DNA of 34,665 nucleotides from Candidatus Tritonobacter lacicola (lineage in GTDB: Bacteria > Auribacterota > Tritonobacteria > Tritonobacterales > Tritonobacteraceae). How positions within the stretch are numbered: the first letter of the stretch is position 1; each line of letters starts with the position of its first letter. The position numbers and the translations under genes were made by a program. The notes under the pieces were generated by a model. The model searched no databases, had not been told where the DNA came from, and was given only the letters and a program-made list of their open reading frames with translations. Below are positions 1 through 8,442 of the stretch, one piece after another. The DNA is taken from positions 1 through 34,665 of the forward strand of contig JAVCDC010000133.1 in assembly GCA_030765135.1 (NCBI GenBank), in the 5' to 3' direction.

Positions 1-1
1 C

Positions 2-145
2 CCCGAAGGCTATTATCGAGGAGTTTATCAGACAAAGAAATATACTATCGAGCAATTCTCTCGCTATTTCAACATACTTGAATATATTGAAAGAGGGGCA
101 AATAATTGCCAGGATCTTATTATCATGAGGAAGAGGCTCATTTAG
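2..145 (+). CDS. C-terminal end of an unidentified protein, possibly a methyltransferase (partial)
   Basis: The frame starting at base 2 is open from the window edge to a TAG at 143-145 and encodes about 47 residues, starting PEGYYRGVYQTKKYTIEQF and ending LIIMRKRLI. The spacing of aromatic and charged residues and the ending 'LIIMRKR' resemble the last strand of class I SAM-dependent methyltransferases. No catalytic motif lies inside the window, so the family is a guess. It lies upstream of another methyltransferase on the same strand with a 177-base gap that shows no clear gene. The other two frames contain stops in this stretch. Confidence 0.5.
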   Translation, partial: PEGYYRGVYQTKKYTIEQFSRYFNILEYIERGANNCQDLIIMRKRLI

Positions 146-322
146 CTCTTACTGGCATGGTAGGCCATAACTTTAATCTTTCCCCTGAATAGGACCCCAA
201 AGTATTTTTCATTCATTACTTATTGATCATAAAACTCAGGTTAATATCTGATATAGCAGCCCTACTTCATTCTCCCTTTATTGAAAAAATTGGATTTAAA
301 AGGAGCCAGCGATTGTGCCTAA

Positions 323-1324
323 TTGCATTATGAATCTTTTATGAAAAAGGAAGAAGACAGCGCCATAAATGAGGCGAGCACGTATTGGACAAGGACGTTC
401 TCCCAGTTAAGAGCTTCTCCATCCATCATTAAGGTATGGTGGGCGTTGCCATTTATTCATTTTTGGGAGAGTGAGAGGATCACGGGTTGTCCGGGCTCTG
501 ACAAATGGTCATGGTTTAAGGATAACTATGTCCCGCGGACGTTGGACCGCGGTCTCGTCCTGGGTTGTGCCGACGGGTTGATCGAGAGGCAACTTTATCA
601 GATGGGTTTTTGTAATTATTTTGACAGCTTCGATATTACGGGAGAACTCCTGGGGGAAGCACGGAAAAAGGGGAATGAACTTGCGCAGGGCCATTTCCGA
701 TACCGCCTTGCAGACCTGAATAAATTCGAATTTCCAGAGCAAAATGCTTATCAGCTTGTCATCGCTCATTATGTATTTCACCATATCCAAAACCTGGAGT
801 TCCTTTTTGAGAATATAAAAAGAGCTTTGCAGCCTGGAGGGTTGATTCTCCTAGATGAATACATCGGGCCGAATCGATTTGCAATGGACGAAAAGACGTA
901 TCGTGTGGCAAAGGATGTTTACGATTCCCTGCCTCTCAGGTATAGGCGAAGGCTTCCAGATAATCGTTTGAAGAGGGTAGGGAAGCAACTGCTGCACCGG
1001 CTCCCTTACAGTCGCTTTAAGTATTATGCCAAGGAATTTGCAGTAGCTGACCCCAGCGAAGTGGCGCGCACAGATCCATCGGAGGCTGTTAGATCCGAAG
1101 ATATCGTCCCCCTGATTAAAAAGAACTTTGAGGTTCTATTTTCCGCCTACTGGGGAGCTACAATCTTCCCCACCATATACGCATTAATTGCCGATAATAT
1201 CGATATATCAAGGGAAGAGGACATGAATATTCTTCGCTATATATGGGACAAGGATAAAGAGAAGATTGAAGCGGGAGAAATCCCTTCTTACTGCGTATGG
1301 ATGGTTTTAAAAAACAGAAAATAG
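323..1324 (+). CDS. class I SAM-dependent methyltransferase
   Basis: A 333-residue protein that probably transfers a methyl group from S-adenosylmethionine to an unidentified acceptor. Motif I is visible as RGLVLGCADG at residues 76-85 and the post-I acidic residue in FDSFDIT (about 100-106). It is followed by YQLVIAHYVFHHI (about 141-153) and the post-motif-III segment ALQPGGLILLDEYIGP (about 167-182), the typical Methyltransf_11/25 layout. The frame opens with TTG at 323; an ATG at 341 is the alternative. An AAAGGAG sequence at 298-304 lies about 18 bases before the TTG, too far for a comfortable Shine-Dalgarno, so the start is uncertain. The C-terminal third (about 190-333) is extra to the core fold. 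Base composition is AT-richer than the glycosyltransferases downstream. The glycan-locus setting suggests a sugar or lipid-linked sugar substrate; this is inference. Confidence 0.85.
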   Translation: MHYESFMKKEEDSAINEASTYWTRTFSQLRASPSIIKVWWALPFIHFWESERITGCPGSDKWSWFKDNYVPRTLDRGLVLGCADGLIERQLYQMGFCNYFDSFDITGELLGEARKKGNELAQGHFRYRLADLNKFEFPEQNAYQLVIAHYVFHHIQNLEFLFENIKRALQPGGLILLDEYIGPNRFAMDEKTYRVAKDVYDSLPLRYRRRLPDNRLKRVGKQLLHRLPYSRFKYYAKEFAVADPSEVARTDPSEAVRSEDIVPLIKKNFEVLFSAYWGATIFPTIYALIADNIDISREEDMNILRYIWDKDKEKIEAGEIPSYCVWMVLKNRK

Positions 1325-1483
1325 AATTGTTTTTAAAAGGCTAGTGATAATCCTCCGTGGAAGCACTGGGCGTCTTTGGACCCAGGATGTCTTTGCTCAC
1401 TTTATTTTTGATGAGTAGGGGATCTCTGCGCCTCATCTTAAGTATCTTATTGAGTTAGCGCTAGTTATAGTATATATCCACAG

Positions 1484-1513
1484 TTGTTTCCGCAATTAAG
1501 GGCTTGTTATAAT
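1484..1513 (+). promoter_or_regulatory. candidate sigma70 promoter for the radical SAM gene
   Basis: TTGTTT at 1484-1489 is separated by 18 bases from a perfect TATAAT at 1508-1513. Transcription would start near 1520, giving a leader of about 44 bases with AGGAG at 1551-1555 ahead of the GTG at 1564. The -35 is weak. The rest of the 1325-1563 gap is AT-rich and shows no gene. Confidence 0.45.
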
Positions 1514-1563
1514 AACTGGGACTGTTGTATCATTAAGTAAGCCTTCAAAGAGGAGAAACGGGT

Positions 1564-2757
1564 GTGTTAGGCGTCAATTTGAAGCAGCGCGTCTTGAAGT
1601 GGAAGTATCCCAATTTCCACTGGGTTATGTCCTGGTGCATAACCAAGGTCTGTAATTTGCGGTGTACATATTGCCATTATTCATATAGCCCGGACTACAG
1701 GCATCCCGATTTCGAGGCGCGAATCAGGACACTCCTGGAGGTCAAACCGAAACATATCTGTATAAACGGGGGTGAGCCGCTGACGATCCCCACTATTGTC
1801 GATATCCTGAAACGTTTGAGGGAGGGGCTCGGGGAGCACATGCAGTTGGAATTTAATACCAACGGCACACTCAGTAAAATGTTTCATCAAATTTTACCCT
1901 ATGTGAACGGCGTTTGTTTAAGCATAGACGGGGTAGGGGAGTTCAACAAAATCTACAGGGGTGTTGATGGTGATAAGTTGCTGGATACTCTCCAGGAAAT
2001 CGTTCGCTACACGCCCCCGCCGGAACAAAACTTCTACATAATGGTCGTTCCCGTTGCCACCGCGGAAACCTACCCGGGACTCCCTAAACTTATCGAGCGC
2101 GTCCAGGAGATCTGGAAGAACGGGAATGTTCCCAACATTCGATTGGATATCAAGGTGGTGTTTCCAAGCACACATCCCCTGAGCATCACAAGCAAGAAAG
2201 ACGTGTGGGACGACTTCATTCACAGGAGCATAGAATGGCATGAGCGATACGACCTTCCAGTCACCGTGAGGGGCCTTGCCCCGGCCAGTCACCTGACGTT
2301 GACAGGAGACAAACGGGTCAGTCACTGCATCAGGCAATATTTTAACGCCATCCTCGAGGAGGACGGCCACATTACGTATTGCAAGCCGGAGCGCTATTAC
2401 GATTATTTCAAGGAATGTTTCTTGCAGGGAGACTTCCGGGAGAAAGCAAGAAGCTCCGCGCGTGCAATTAACACGCTTTTAATAAACCGATTTGATGCTG
2501 ACTGCTATTTCCCGTGTGACCATGGAGAGTTTTTGGATGACATCCTGGATTCCTCGCAGGCAAGTACAATGGCGGTTAAGGCGAGGAAAGAGGGAGTGAT
2601 TTTGAGCAGAGACGATCTGGAGGATGCGTGTACATTTATCAACGAGCATTTTCCCGGGAACATAGCCATGGATTTCGAAAATCTCGTGTGGCAGAACGGG
2701 AGGCCTTTTTATTCTTCGGAAGTGAAGAGAGACGAAAAAGCGCCGGTAAAAGAGTAA
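1564..2757 (+). CDS. radical SAM protein with SPASM-like C-terminal cysteines
   Basis: A 397-residue radical SAM enzyme. The cluster-binding CxxxCxxC motif is VCNLRCTYC (Cys30, Cys34, Cys37), followed by the SAM-binding NGGEPL at about residues 69-74 and the strand LEFNTNGT at about 95-102. The C-terminal part has further cysteines in SHCIRQ, HITYCKPE, KECF and DADCYFPCDHGEF. They could hold an auxiliary Fe-S cluster as in SPASM or twitch domains, although the spacing does not match a textbook SPASM signature. The start is GTG at 1564, supported by AGGAG at 1551-1555 with 8-base spacing. It sits between a methyltransferase and glycosyltransferases, so the substrate may be a sugar or a surface molecule, but none can be named. 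Stand-alone radical SAM/SPASM genes are common in exopolysaccharide loci of candidate phyla. Confidence 0.88.
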   Translation: MLGVNLKQRVLKWKYPNFHWVMSWCITKVCNLRCTYCHYSYSPDYRHPDFEARIRTLLEVKPKHICINGGEPLTIPTIVDILKRLREGLGEHMQLEFNTNGTLSKMFHQILPYVNGVCLSIDGVGEFNKIYRGVDGDKLLDTLQEIVRYTPPPEQNFYIMVVPVATAETYPGLPKLIERVQEIWKNGNVPNIRLDIKVVFPSTHPLSITSKKDVWDDFIHRSIEWHERYDLPVTVRGLAPASHLTLTGDKRVSHCIRQYFNAILEEDGHITYCKPERYYDYFKECFLQGDFREKARSSARAINTLLINRFDADCYFPCDHGEFLDDILDSSQASTMAVKARKEGVILSRDDLEDACTFINEHFPGNIAMDFENLVWQNGRPFYSSEVKRDEKAPVKE

Positions 2758-2890
2758 GCATGTTTCGGCACATAGCTGAGATACATCCGGTTATAATAAA
2801 AGACCCTTCTTGATCAGATTCATCATTCCCTGAATCCTGCGTTGATATTATTAGCTGCCTATATTGCCCGATGAGCTGGAAGAAAATATC

Positions 2891-4273
2891 ATGTCGAAGG
2901 TTTTAGCAATTGGCGGTGCGTTGCCTGAATTTGCTGCCGAGAGGCGGCTTGTCGCCGCTTCCTACCGCATGGAGCAGTTTATTAAACCGCTCATACAGGA
3001 CGGGCATGACATAGTGGTCTGCGGGAGAAATATCTACGATCCCCGCGAGGGATCGCACGTATCGAGAAAAGAACACCTTGTTCATTACCAGCTTGATCGT
3101 GACGAAAGAAAGTTCCATAGAAAGGTACAATCTGTTCATGATGAATTCATGCCTGACTGCGTTATAGGTGTAGGGCGCGTGGGAGCTATTACAGCCGCTA
3201 AGCTGAAAATCAAGGCTCCATTGTGGATCGATTATTTTGGAAGCTCCATGTGCGAGGCACAGTCAAAGTCCTACGTCTTCGATGATAACCAGTGGGCCCC
3301 AAAAATCTGGGAGGAGGATGAACCGGCTCTTGAGAGAGGGGATGTTTTTTCAACGTGCGGTCGATTCCAGGAGCATTTCCTCACAGGCGCCCTCAGTGTA
3401 CTGGGAAGATTGAACAAGAACAGCTTTGGCTACCGATTCGTATATGCCATACCTCCTGCAATCTCGGATGATGCCGTGGTTCACACGAGCGTTAAAAAGC
3501 TGCTGAGGGGCAGCTGCATTAATGAAGACGACTTTGCCATACTGTGGTGCGGGGGATACAACGTATGGACTGATATCGATACTCTTTTCCAGGCGCTTGA
3601 GAAGGCGTTCTCTGAAAACGACAGGATAAAGTTCGTTTCCCTGGGGGGAGGGATAGAGAATTACGATGAGCGTACGTATCCCCGGTTTTTGCGGCTGGCT
3701 GCTCGATCAAAATTCAGGGACCGTTTCAAGCTTCTGGGCTGGCGCAGTTACGCTGAGGCTGTCCAGGCTTATTCCGAGTGCGACCTGGGAATAAGCCTGG
3801 ATAAATATCATTACGAGCCTGTGTACGGCACGAGGACGCGAATAGTCGAGATGATCCAGCACCGTCTCCCGGCCATTACCTCCCTCGCGTGCGAGCTGAG
3901 CTACGTGCTCAGGGATCATGATCTGGCATTGACCTTCAACATCGGTGATGCCCGCACTCTTGCCGAGGAGATTGTCGAGTTCTCCAGGAAATCCAGGGAC
4001 GAGCGTGACTCCCTCGCTCAGAGGGCGTACACGTTCTTCCGAAGCAACTACACGTATACAAAAACGACGGAACCTCTGAGGGACTGGGCGAGAAAGCCGG
4101 TTTGCGCCCCCGACAAAGATGCGAGCAAGCGCCCGGTGCTGCTTTTGCGGTCGAACCGCGAGTACCTACGACGTTTATTCGAAGAAATGCCCGAGGACAA
4201 CATCGCTCTGAAGCGTCTCGTCAAGAACAAGGCGAAAGCCAAGCTCAGGAAGCTTTTCAGGCTCAAGCCCTAA
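2891..4273 (+). CDS. glycosyltransferase, GT-B fold (group 1/GT4-like)
   Basis: A 460-residue protein with two Rossmann-like halves. It starts SKVLAIGGALPEFAAERRL and has a nucleotide-sugar-binding half with DFAILWCGGYNVWTDIDTL, KFVSLGGG, RFKLLGWRSYAEAVQAYSECDLGISL and YGTRTRIVEMIQHRLPAI. This is the order of GT4-type sugar transferases, in which the last segment carries the donor-binding acidic residue. Donor and acceptor cannot be read from the sequence. I chose ATG 2891 because GGAAG lies about 8 bases upstream; a TTG at 2864 in the same frame would add nine residues without a ribosome site. The C-terminus is strongly basic (KNKAKAKLRKLFRLKP), which may help it sit on the inner membrane. 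It is 36 bases from the next glycosyltransferase, so co-transcription is likely. Confidence 0.82.
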   Translation: MSKVLAIGGALPEFAAERRLVAASYRMEQFIKPLIQDGHDIVVCGRNIYDPREGSHVSRKEHLVHYQLDRDERKFHRKVQSVHDEFMPDCVIGVGRVGAITAAKLKIKAPLWIDYFGSSMCEAQSKSYVFDDNQWAPKIWEEDEPALERGDVFSTCGRFQEHFLTGALSVLGRLNKNSFGYRFVYAIPPAISDDAVVHTSVKKLLRGSCINEDDFAILWCGGYNVWTDIDTLFQALEKAFSENDRIKFVSLGGGIENYDERTYPRFLRLAARSKFRDRFKLLGWRSYAEAVQAYSECDLGISLDKYHYEPVYGTRTRIVEMIQHRLPAITSLACELSYVLRDHDLALTFNIGDARTLAEEIVEFSRKSRDERDSLAQRAYTFFRSNYTYTKTTEPLRDWARKPVCAPDKDASKRPVLLLRSNREYLRRLFEEMPEDNIALKRLVKNKAKAKLRKLFRLKP

Positions 4274-4309
4274 AGATAGTCCAGGGGACCTTCCTGACAG
4301 GTTATTCCC

Positions 4310-5551
4310 ATGCGCATTCTCAATGTAATAACACAGTACTGGCCGTACAGAGGAGGCGCGCCCAACTATGTAAAAGAGATGTCTGAGCGGTTCGTGAGGG
4401 ATGGAAACGAGGTCACCGTGTATACAACCAATGCATGGGACCTCGACTACCTCTTTTTTCCCGATCGAAAAAGCATCGACGCTGGTAGTGAGGTTATTAA
4501 TGGAGTGCGGGTGAACCGCTATCCTGTACGGCATCTGCCGGCCGGAGGCTTTGTGAGGAAGATTATGCGGCACCTTCCCTCCAGGGCTGCGCGATTCCTC
4601 TTCCGTTTCCCTTCTGCAATCCTCCCCGAAATGTGGCGCGATCTTCTTGTGCGCGCGCGGGATTTTGACCTCATCCACGCGGCCCCGAGCCCCTTTTACT
4701 CGCTCCTGTATCCGGCCTTCTTCTCGGCGCGGCTGTTGGGCGTGCCTTTTTGCATTACACCGTTTGTCCATGTCGGTACTCCCCGCGGGGATTCGCAGTT
4801 GGCAATGCATACCGAGCCGGATCAACTCGCAGTGCTCAGGGCGAGCGCCCTGGTTATCGTGCAATCCCGGGCAGAGAAGAAAGCACTGGTGGAGAGGGGG
4901 GTTGCGGCGGGAAAGGTCGAGGTACTCGGCATGGGGGTTAATCCGGATGATATCGCGGGAGGGAGCGTGGAGCGCTTTCGGAAAAAGCATAATATCGGAG
5001 CTGATGAGCGGATCGTCTCGTACGTTGGCGCCCTGATATATGATAAGGGGGCCTTTCACGCCCTCGACGCAGTGGGAAGACTGAGGCGGAGGGGAGATAC
5101 AATCCGCCTGGTGATGGCGGGGCACCCCTCTATTGAGTTCCAGGAATATCTTGGGCGCCAACCGCGCCAGGTGAAAGAAGGGTGTATCCTCCTGGGCAAT
5201 GTGGGAGGCGAGGACAAGCTGGATTTATTCGCTGCGTGCGATGTTCTCGTCCTGCCGTCGAGGGGCGATAGCTACGGGATTGTTTATCTGGAGGCATGGC
5301 TGGCGGGGAAGCCAGTCATTGGATCGTACGCCGGGGGCGTTCCCGAGGTCATTGCCGATGGTGAAGACGGATTCCTCGTACCGTTCGGGGACGATCACAT
5401 GCTCGGTGAATATATTCGTATCCTGCTGCAGAACGATGAGTTAAGCCGCAGGATGGGAGAAAAGGGGCGAAAGAAAGTTCTCGATAGCTGTACATGGGAT
5501 CAACGCTATGAGAAAGTGAAACAGTGGTTTAAGAGTACAGTGGACGTATGA
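4310..5551 (+). CDS. glycosyltransferase family 4
   Basis: A 413-residue retaining GT-B glycosyltransferase. The acceptor half begins MRILNVITQYWPYRGGAPNY with the glycine-rich loop usual after the first strand. The donor half shows RIVSYVGALIYDKGAFHALDAV, IRLVMAGHPS, CILLGNV, DVLVLPS and the E-x7-E region. In that region the first glutamate is replaced by aspartate (GDSYGIVYLE), followed by AWLAGKPVIG and GGVPEVIADGEDGFLVP. The family assignment is firm. The sugar is unknown. The gene overlaps the next by 4 bases (ATGA at 5548-5551), indicating translational coupling. Confidence 0.93.
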   Translation: MRILNVITQYWPYRGGAPNYVKEMSERFVRDGNEVTVYTTNAWDLDYLFFPDRKSIDAGSEVINGVRVNRYPVRHLPAGGFVRKIMRHLPSRAARFLFRFPSAILPEMWRDLLVRARDFDLIHAAPSPFYSLLYPAFFSARLLGVPFCITPFVHVGTPRGDSQLAMHTEPDQLAVLRASALVIVQSRAEKKALVERGVAAGKVEVLGMGVNPDDIAGGSVERFRKKHNIGADERIVSYVGALIYDKGAFHALDAVGRLRRRGDTIRLVMAGHPSIEFQEYLGRQPRQVKEGCILLGNVGGEDKLDLFAACDVLVLPSRGDSYGIVYLEAWLAGKPVIGSYAGGVPEVIADGEDGFLVPFGDDHMLGEYIRILLQNDELSRRMGEKGRKKVLDSCTWDQRYEKVKQWFKSTVDV

Positions 5552-7038
5552 AAAAGCAACGCAATGGAGAAGCTCCTCTCGTAGGGGTTGTTGTTTTGAA
5601 CTATAACGGAATCGCGCATGTGGAAGATTGTTTTTCATCGTTGATGAAAATGAATTATCAGACCGCTGAATTTGTGATGGTTGACAATGCTTCAAGCGAT
5701 GGCAGTCAGGATTATGTAAGGAGACGATGGCTGAACGTCCATGTTATTCAGAACAAACGTAATTTACACTTCGCCAGGGCAATGAACGTGGGGATGAGTT
5801 ACTTCTTAGGGAAGGGAGTAGATTACATTGCTATATTAAACGCTGATGTTGAGGTGGAGCCTTCATGGTTGTTTGAAATGGTCAAGGTAATGGAAAGCTG
5901 CTCGAATACCGGTGCGGTTGCTTCCCTCATGATGTATTACCATAACAGGAAAATAATAAATGGATTGGGCGTAAGCTTTAATCCCATGGCTTATGCATGG
6001 GACCGGCATCAGGGGAAGATATTCAGACAATCAATGGGGCAGCCAGAAGAAGTATTTTCCTTCTGTGGAGGAGCAGCATTGCTTAATGTAGAGGCACTCC
6101 GACAGGTGGGATTTTTTGATCCATGGCATAAGAGCTTTTTAGAAGATGTTGATCTTTGCATCAGGATGCGTGCTCATGGATGGAGGATTTACACTGCTCC
6201 ATCAGCAGTGATCTACCACAAGTTCTCCGCTTCATTTAAGCACTGTTCACCATTGAAGAATTATTTTATATTGCGCAACCGTTTAAAGATTGCGCTGCAG
6301 TATTTTTCAAAGAGGGAACTGCTACCGATTGCGATCAGGAAGATTGTCGCAAAGGAAGTGAGAATAACGCATCACTTGCTTTCCCGACATGAATGGTACA
6401 GGGCAATGTTGCAAGTAAGAGCATTTGTCGATGCCCTGTTGGCATTTCCAAAGATTCTAAGGTGGCGAATAGCCAATATATCAAAGTATAAAGGTTCATG
6501 CTCCAGGTTGCTGGAGCCCAGTTATGAACCGAGCATCCTTCCATATTTCTCATGGGATTACGAACGCGCTGATAGGGCCGAGATACAGGAAGATCGCATT
6601 ATCATGGGGGTGAGCGATAGACTTCTCGGTGACGGCTGGTATCCACTGGACTTATCTCCGCCCCAGTGCCGCTGGATGACGGTGGAGGCCGACTGTTTTC
6701 TGCGTGCAGAACAGGGTATCCCGGGCATCGTACAGATCCACGTGCGCCAGCCCTTCAGGCTGCGCCGCGCGCAGCGTCTCGATGTCTTTATGGATGGCGT
6801 GAGGATAGGGTCTGCTGTTATTAGACCCGGTGACTGGCGGACGCTGCATTTCGGCTGTGTTCCCTCAAAGGATGTGGCGCGCCTCGCCTTCAGGCTCGAT
6901 CGTGTGCTCCCGGTGGACGTGGACAAGGGGCGTCCGGACTTGGGGCTGCAGTTCAACGAGATAAGCCTTTTGCGGGATGGATCGCCTTTTCTGAGGGCAG
7001 CGGATTATCCCGGGGCGACTGCCGCCCCCTCCTCTTAA
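5548..7038 (+). CDS. GT2 glycosyltransferase with an extra C-terminal beta-sandwich domain
   Basis: A 496-residue protein. Residues 8-270 are a GT-A, family 2 domain of the rhamnosyltransferase-like type: VGVVVLNYNG, MVDNASSDGS, LNADVEVEPSW (the metal-binding position), FCGGAALL and EDVDLCIRMRAHGW. Residues about 330-490 form a separate, probably all-beta module. It starts near LGDGWYPLD and has alternating hydrophobic strands plus FMDGVRIG, and resembles the accessory beta-sandwiches appended to some surface-glycan GT2 enzymes. The gene starts inside the stop of its upstream neighbour. Its stop is 2 bases from the stop of the convergent gene at 7041, with no hairpin between. Base composition changes within the gene: bases 5548 to about 6550 are AT-rich, while about 6600-7038 are clearly GC-rich, suggesting a recombined or fused module. 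Confidence 0.9.
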   Translation: MKKQRNGEAPLVGVVVLNYNGIAHVEDCFSSLMKMNYQTAEFVMVDNASSDGSQDYVRRRWLNVHVIQNKRNLHFARAMNVGMSYFLGKGVDYIAILNADVEVEPSWLFEMVKVMESCSNTGAVASLMMYYHNRKIINGLGVSFNPMAYAWDRHQGKIFRQSMGQPEEVFSFCGGAALLNVEALRQVGFFDPWHKSFLEDVDLCIRMRAHGWRIYTAPSAVIYHKFSASFKHCSPLKNYFILRNRLKIALQYFSKRELLPIAIRKIVAKEVRITHHLLSRHEWYRAMLQVRAFVDALLAFPKILRWRIANISKYKGSCSRLLEPSYEPSILPYFSWDYERADRAEIQEDRIIMGVSDRLLGDGWYPLDLSPPQCRWMTVEADCFLRAEQGIPGIVQIHVRQPFRLRRAQRLDVFMDGVRIGSAVIRPGDWRTLHFGCVPSKDVARLAFRLDRVLPVDVDKGRPDLGLQFNEISLLRDGSPFLRAADYPGATAAPSS

Positions 7039-7040
7039 GG

Positions 7041-8309
7041 CTATTTACGGGAACGGGTTAACTTCCTGAGCATTCCATAGATACGGTAAGGCAGTGAGCT
7101 TTTTAAGCGGATTTCCAGCTTCTCCAGCTCGACGATCCGGTAATATTTTTCCTGGTTCTTGCGATTCAGGGTTTCGATGAGCTCGTCCCTTTTCTTCAAT
7201 TCCTTGTGCTGTTCCTGGGCCGCCCCGGCCTGTTTCTGTATCTCCATGTGTTGTTTCTGAAGATCCCCGTTAAGTCGCTCGATCACCCGATCCCTTTTAT
7301 GAATCTCTCTCTCTTTCTCCATGAGCGACTGGTCCCTGCTGCGAATTTCCCGATCCATGCGATCTTCAAGCGCGAGCACGGTCTTCATCAGGCGGTCCTT
7401 TTCGATGTCGGACCAGTTCTTCAAGCGGTTCTCCAGACTGATTAAACCCTTCAACTCATGCTTCGTTTCCAACCCACCCTGCAAGCCTGCGTAGAAACAG
7501 TAATCGAGCACGGCCTGGTAGAACCGATACCTGATCTCCGGGCTGCTGACCCTCGGCACGCGGAGGAGCGCCAGGAGCTCCGGATGCTTCTTATACAGCA
7601 GTGCGGCGGCCTTTCCACACCTGACCTGGCGCTTTATGTAATCCTTAAGCTCTGTCTCGTGGTCGTGGTAGGCGATGGCCCGGGAATTGTAAACGATCCT
7701 CAGCCCGCTCTTCCATATCCTGTATCCGAGCTCGACGTCTTCGTAGACCGCTTTCGTGAACTCCTCGTCGAAAGCCCCTGCTTTTTCGATATATTCTTTG
7801 GACATGGATATGTTGGAAGTATAGAAGTAGTAGAAGGGGACGTCCTCTGCCAGTTTCTTTATCCGGGGGTAACTGAATTGGGTGTCCATGGCCAGGAATT
7901 TCATGAACGGGGTTAACTTGAGGTCCTGATGCCAGTCGATATGGCCGAGCACCGCGATTGCCTCTTTTCGCCTGTGCATACGAAGGTGCTCACGCAGGAG
8001 GTTTTTATCCGGTATGCAGTCGTCGCCCGCAAAGAGGATGATGGGACCCCCGGCGCTCTCTATGCCGAGGTTCCTGGCTTTTGCCGGCCCCCTCTTGGGC
8101 TGGGAGAAGTGCCTGAGGTTGGCTATCTTTTCCGAGGCGTTTTCCAGGAGTTCCCTCGTCCCGTCAGTCGATCCGTCGTCGATGACGATTATCTCGTAGT
8201 GCTCCCGCGGAAGTGATTGATTTGCGTAGGCCTCGAGGCACTTCTCGAGCATGCCCTTCCTGTCGCGGGTCGGCATTACGACGCTTATGTAATCATTGCT
8301 GTCGGTCAT
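7041..8309 (-). CDS. GT2 glycosyltransferase with a C-terminal coiled coil
   Basis: A 422-residue protein. Residues 7-250 are a GT-A family 2 domain: ISVVMPTRDRKGMLEKCLEA, IIVIDDGSTDGTRELL, GPAKARNLGIESAGG, and ILFAGDDCIPDK at the DXD position. EDVELGYRIWKSGLRIVYNS follows, with its acidic catalytic region. Residues about 300-400 are rich in E, K, R and Q with heptad-like spacing and no prolines, consistent with a long coiled coil that could mediate dimerisation or membrane-complex docking. The tail SLPYRIYGMLRKLTRSRK recurs in many envelope glycosyltransferases. The ATG is preceded by GAGGAA at 8315-8320. The gene has its own promoter (8328-8356), so it may be expressed separately from the genes upstream of it. 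Confidence 0.92.
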   Translation of the reverse strand: MTDSNDYISVVMPTRDRKGMLEKCLEAYANQSLPREHYEIIVIDDGSTDGTRELLENASEKIANLRHFSQPKRGPAKARNLGIESAGGPIILFAGDDCIPDKNLLREHLRMHRRKEAIAVLGHIDWHQDLKLTPFMKFLAMDTQFSYPRIKKLAEDVPFYYFYTSNISMSKEYIEKAGAFDEEFTKAVYEDVELGYRIWKSGLRIVYNSRAIAYHDHETELKDYIKRQVRCGKAAALLYKKHPELLALLRVPRVSSPEIRYRFYQAVLDYCFYAGLQGGLETKHELKGLISLENRLKNWSDIEKDRLMKTVLALEDRMDREIRSRDQSLMEKEREIHKRDRVIERLNGDLQKQHMEIQKQAGAAQEQHKELKKRDELIETLNRKNQEKYYRIVELEKLEIRLKSSLPYRIYGMLRKLTRSRK

Positions 8310-8327
8310 AACTTTTCCTCGCGGCTA

Positions 8328-8356
8328 AGTATAGAACAGGGAAAACATTTTTACAA
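8328..8356 (-). promoter_or_regulatory. sigma70-type promoter for the coiled-coil GT2
   Basis: On the minus strand TTGTAA (8351-8356) is followed, 17 bases later, by TATACT (8328-8333). The predicted start near 8321 leaves a leader of only about 12 bases, almost entirely the ribosome-binding site GAGGAA, before the ATG at 8309. Confidence 0.65.
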
Positions 8357-8442
8357 TGCATCCCGGCGTTATTATCCGGAAGTACGGTGCCGGCGCCTGG
8401 GGGTGACTGTTGCTCGCGACCCTGGCGCTTGAGGAGGGGCTC

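Noticed and set aside
4175-5161. 328-residue open frame on the - strand
   Set aside because: Antisense to a clear GT4 enzyme. Composition is rich in His, Arg and Pro with no recognisable domain.
7036-7043. Terminator between the convergent GT2 genes
   Set aside because: Only two bases separate the stop codons, and no hairpin is visible around them.
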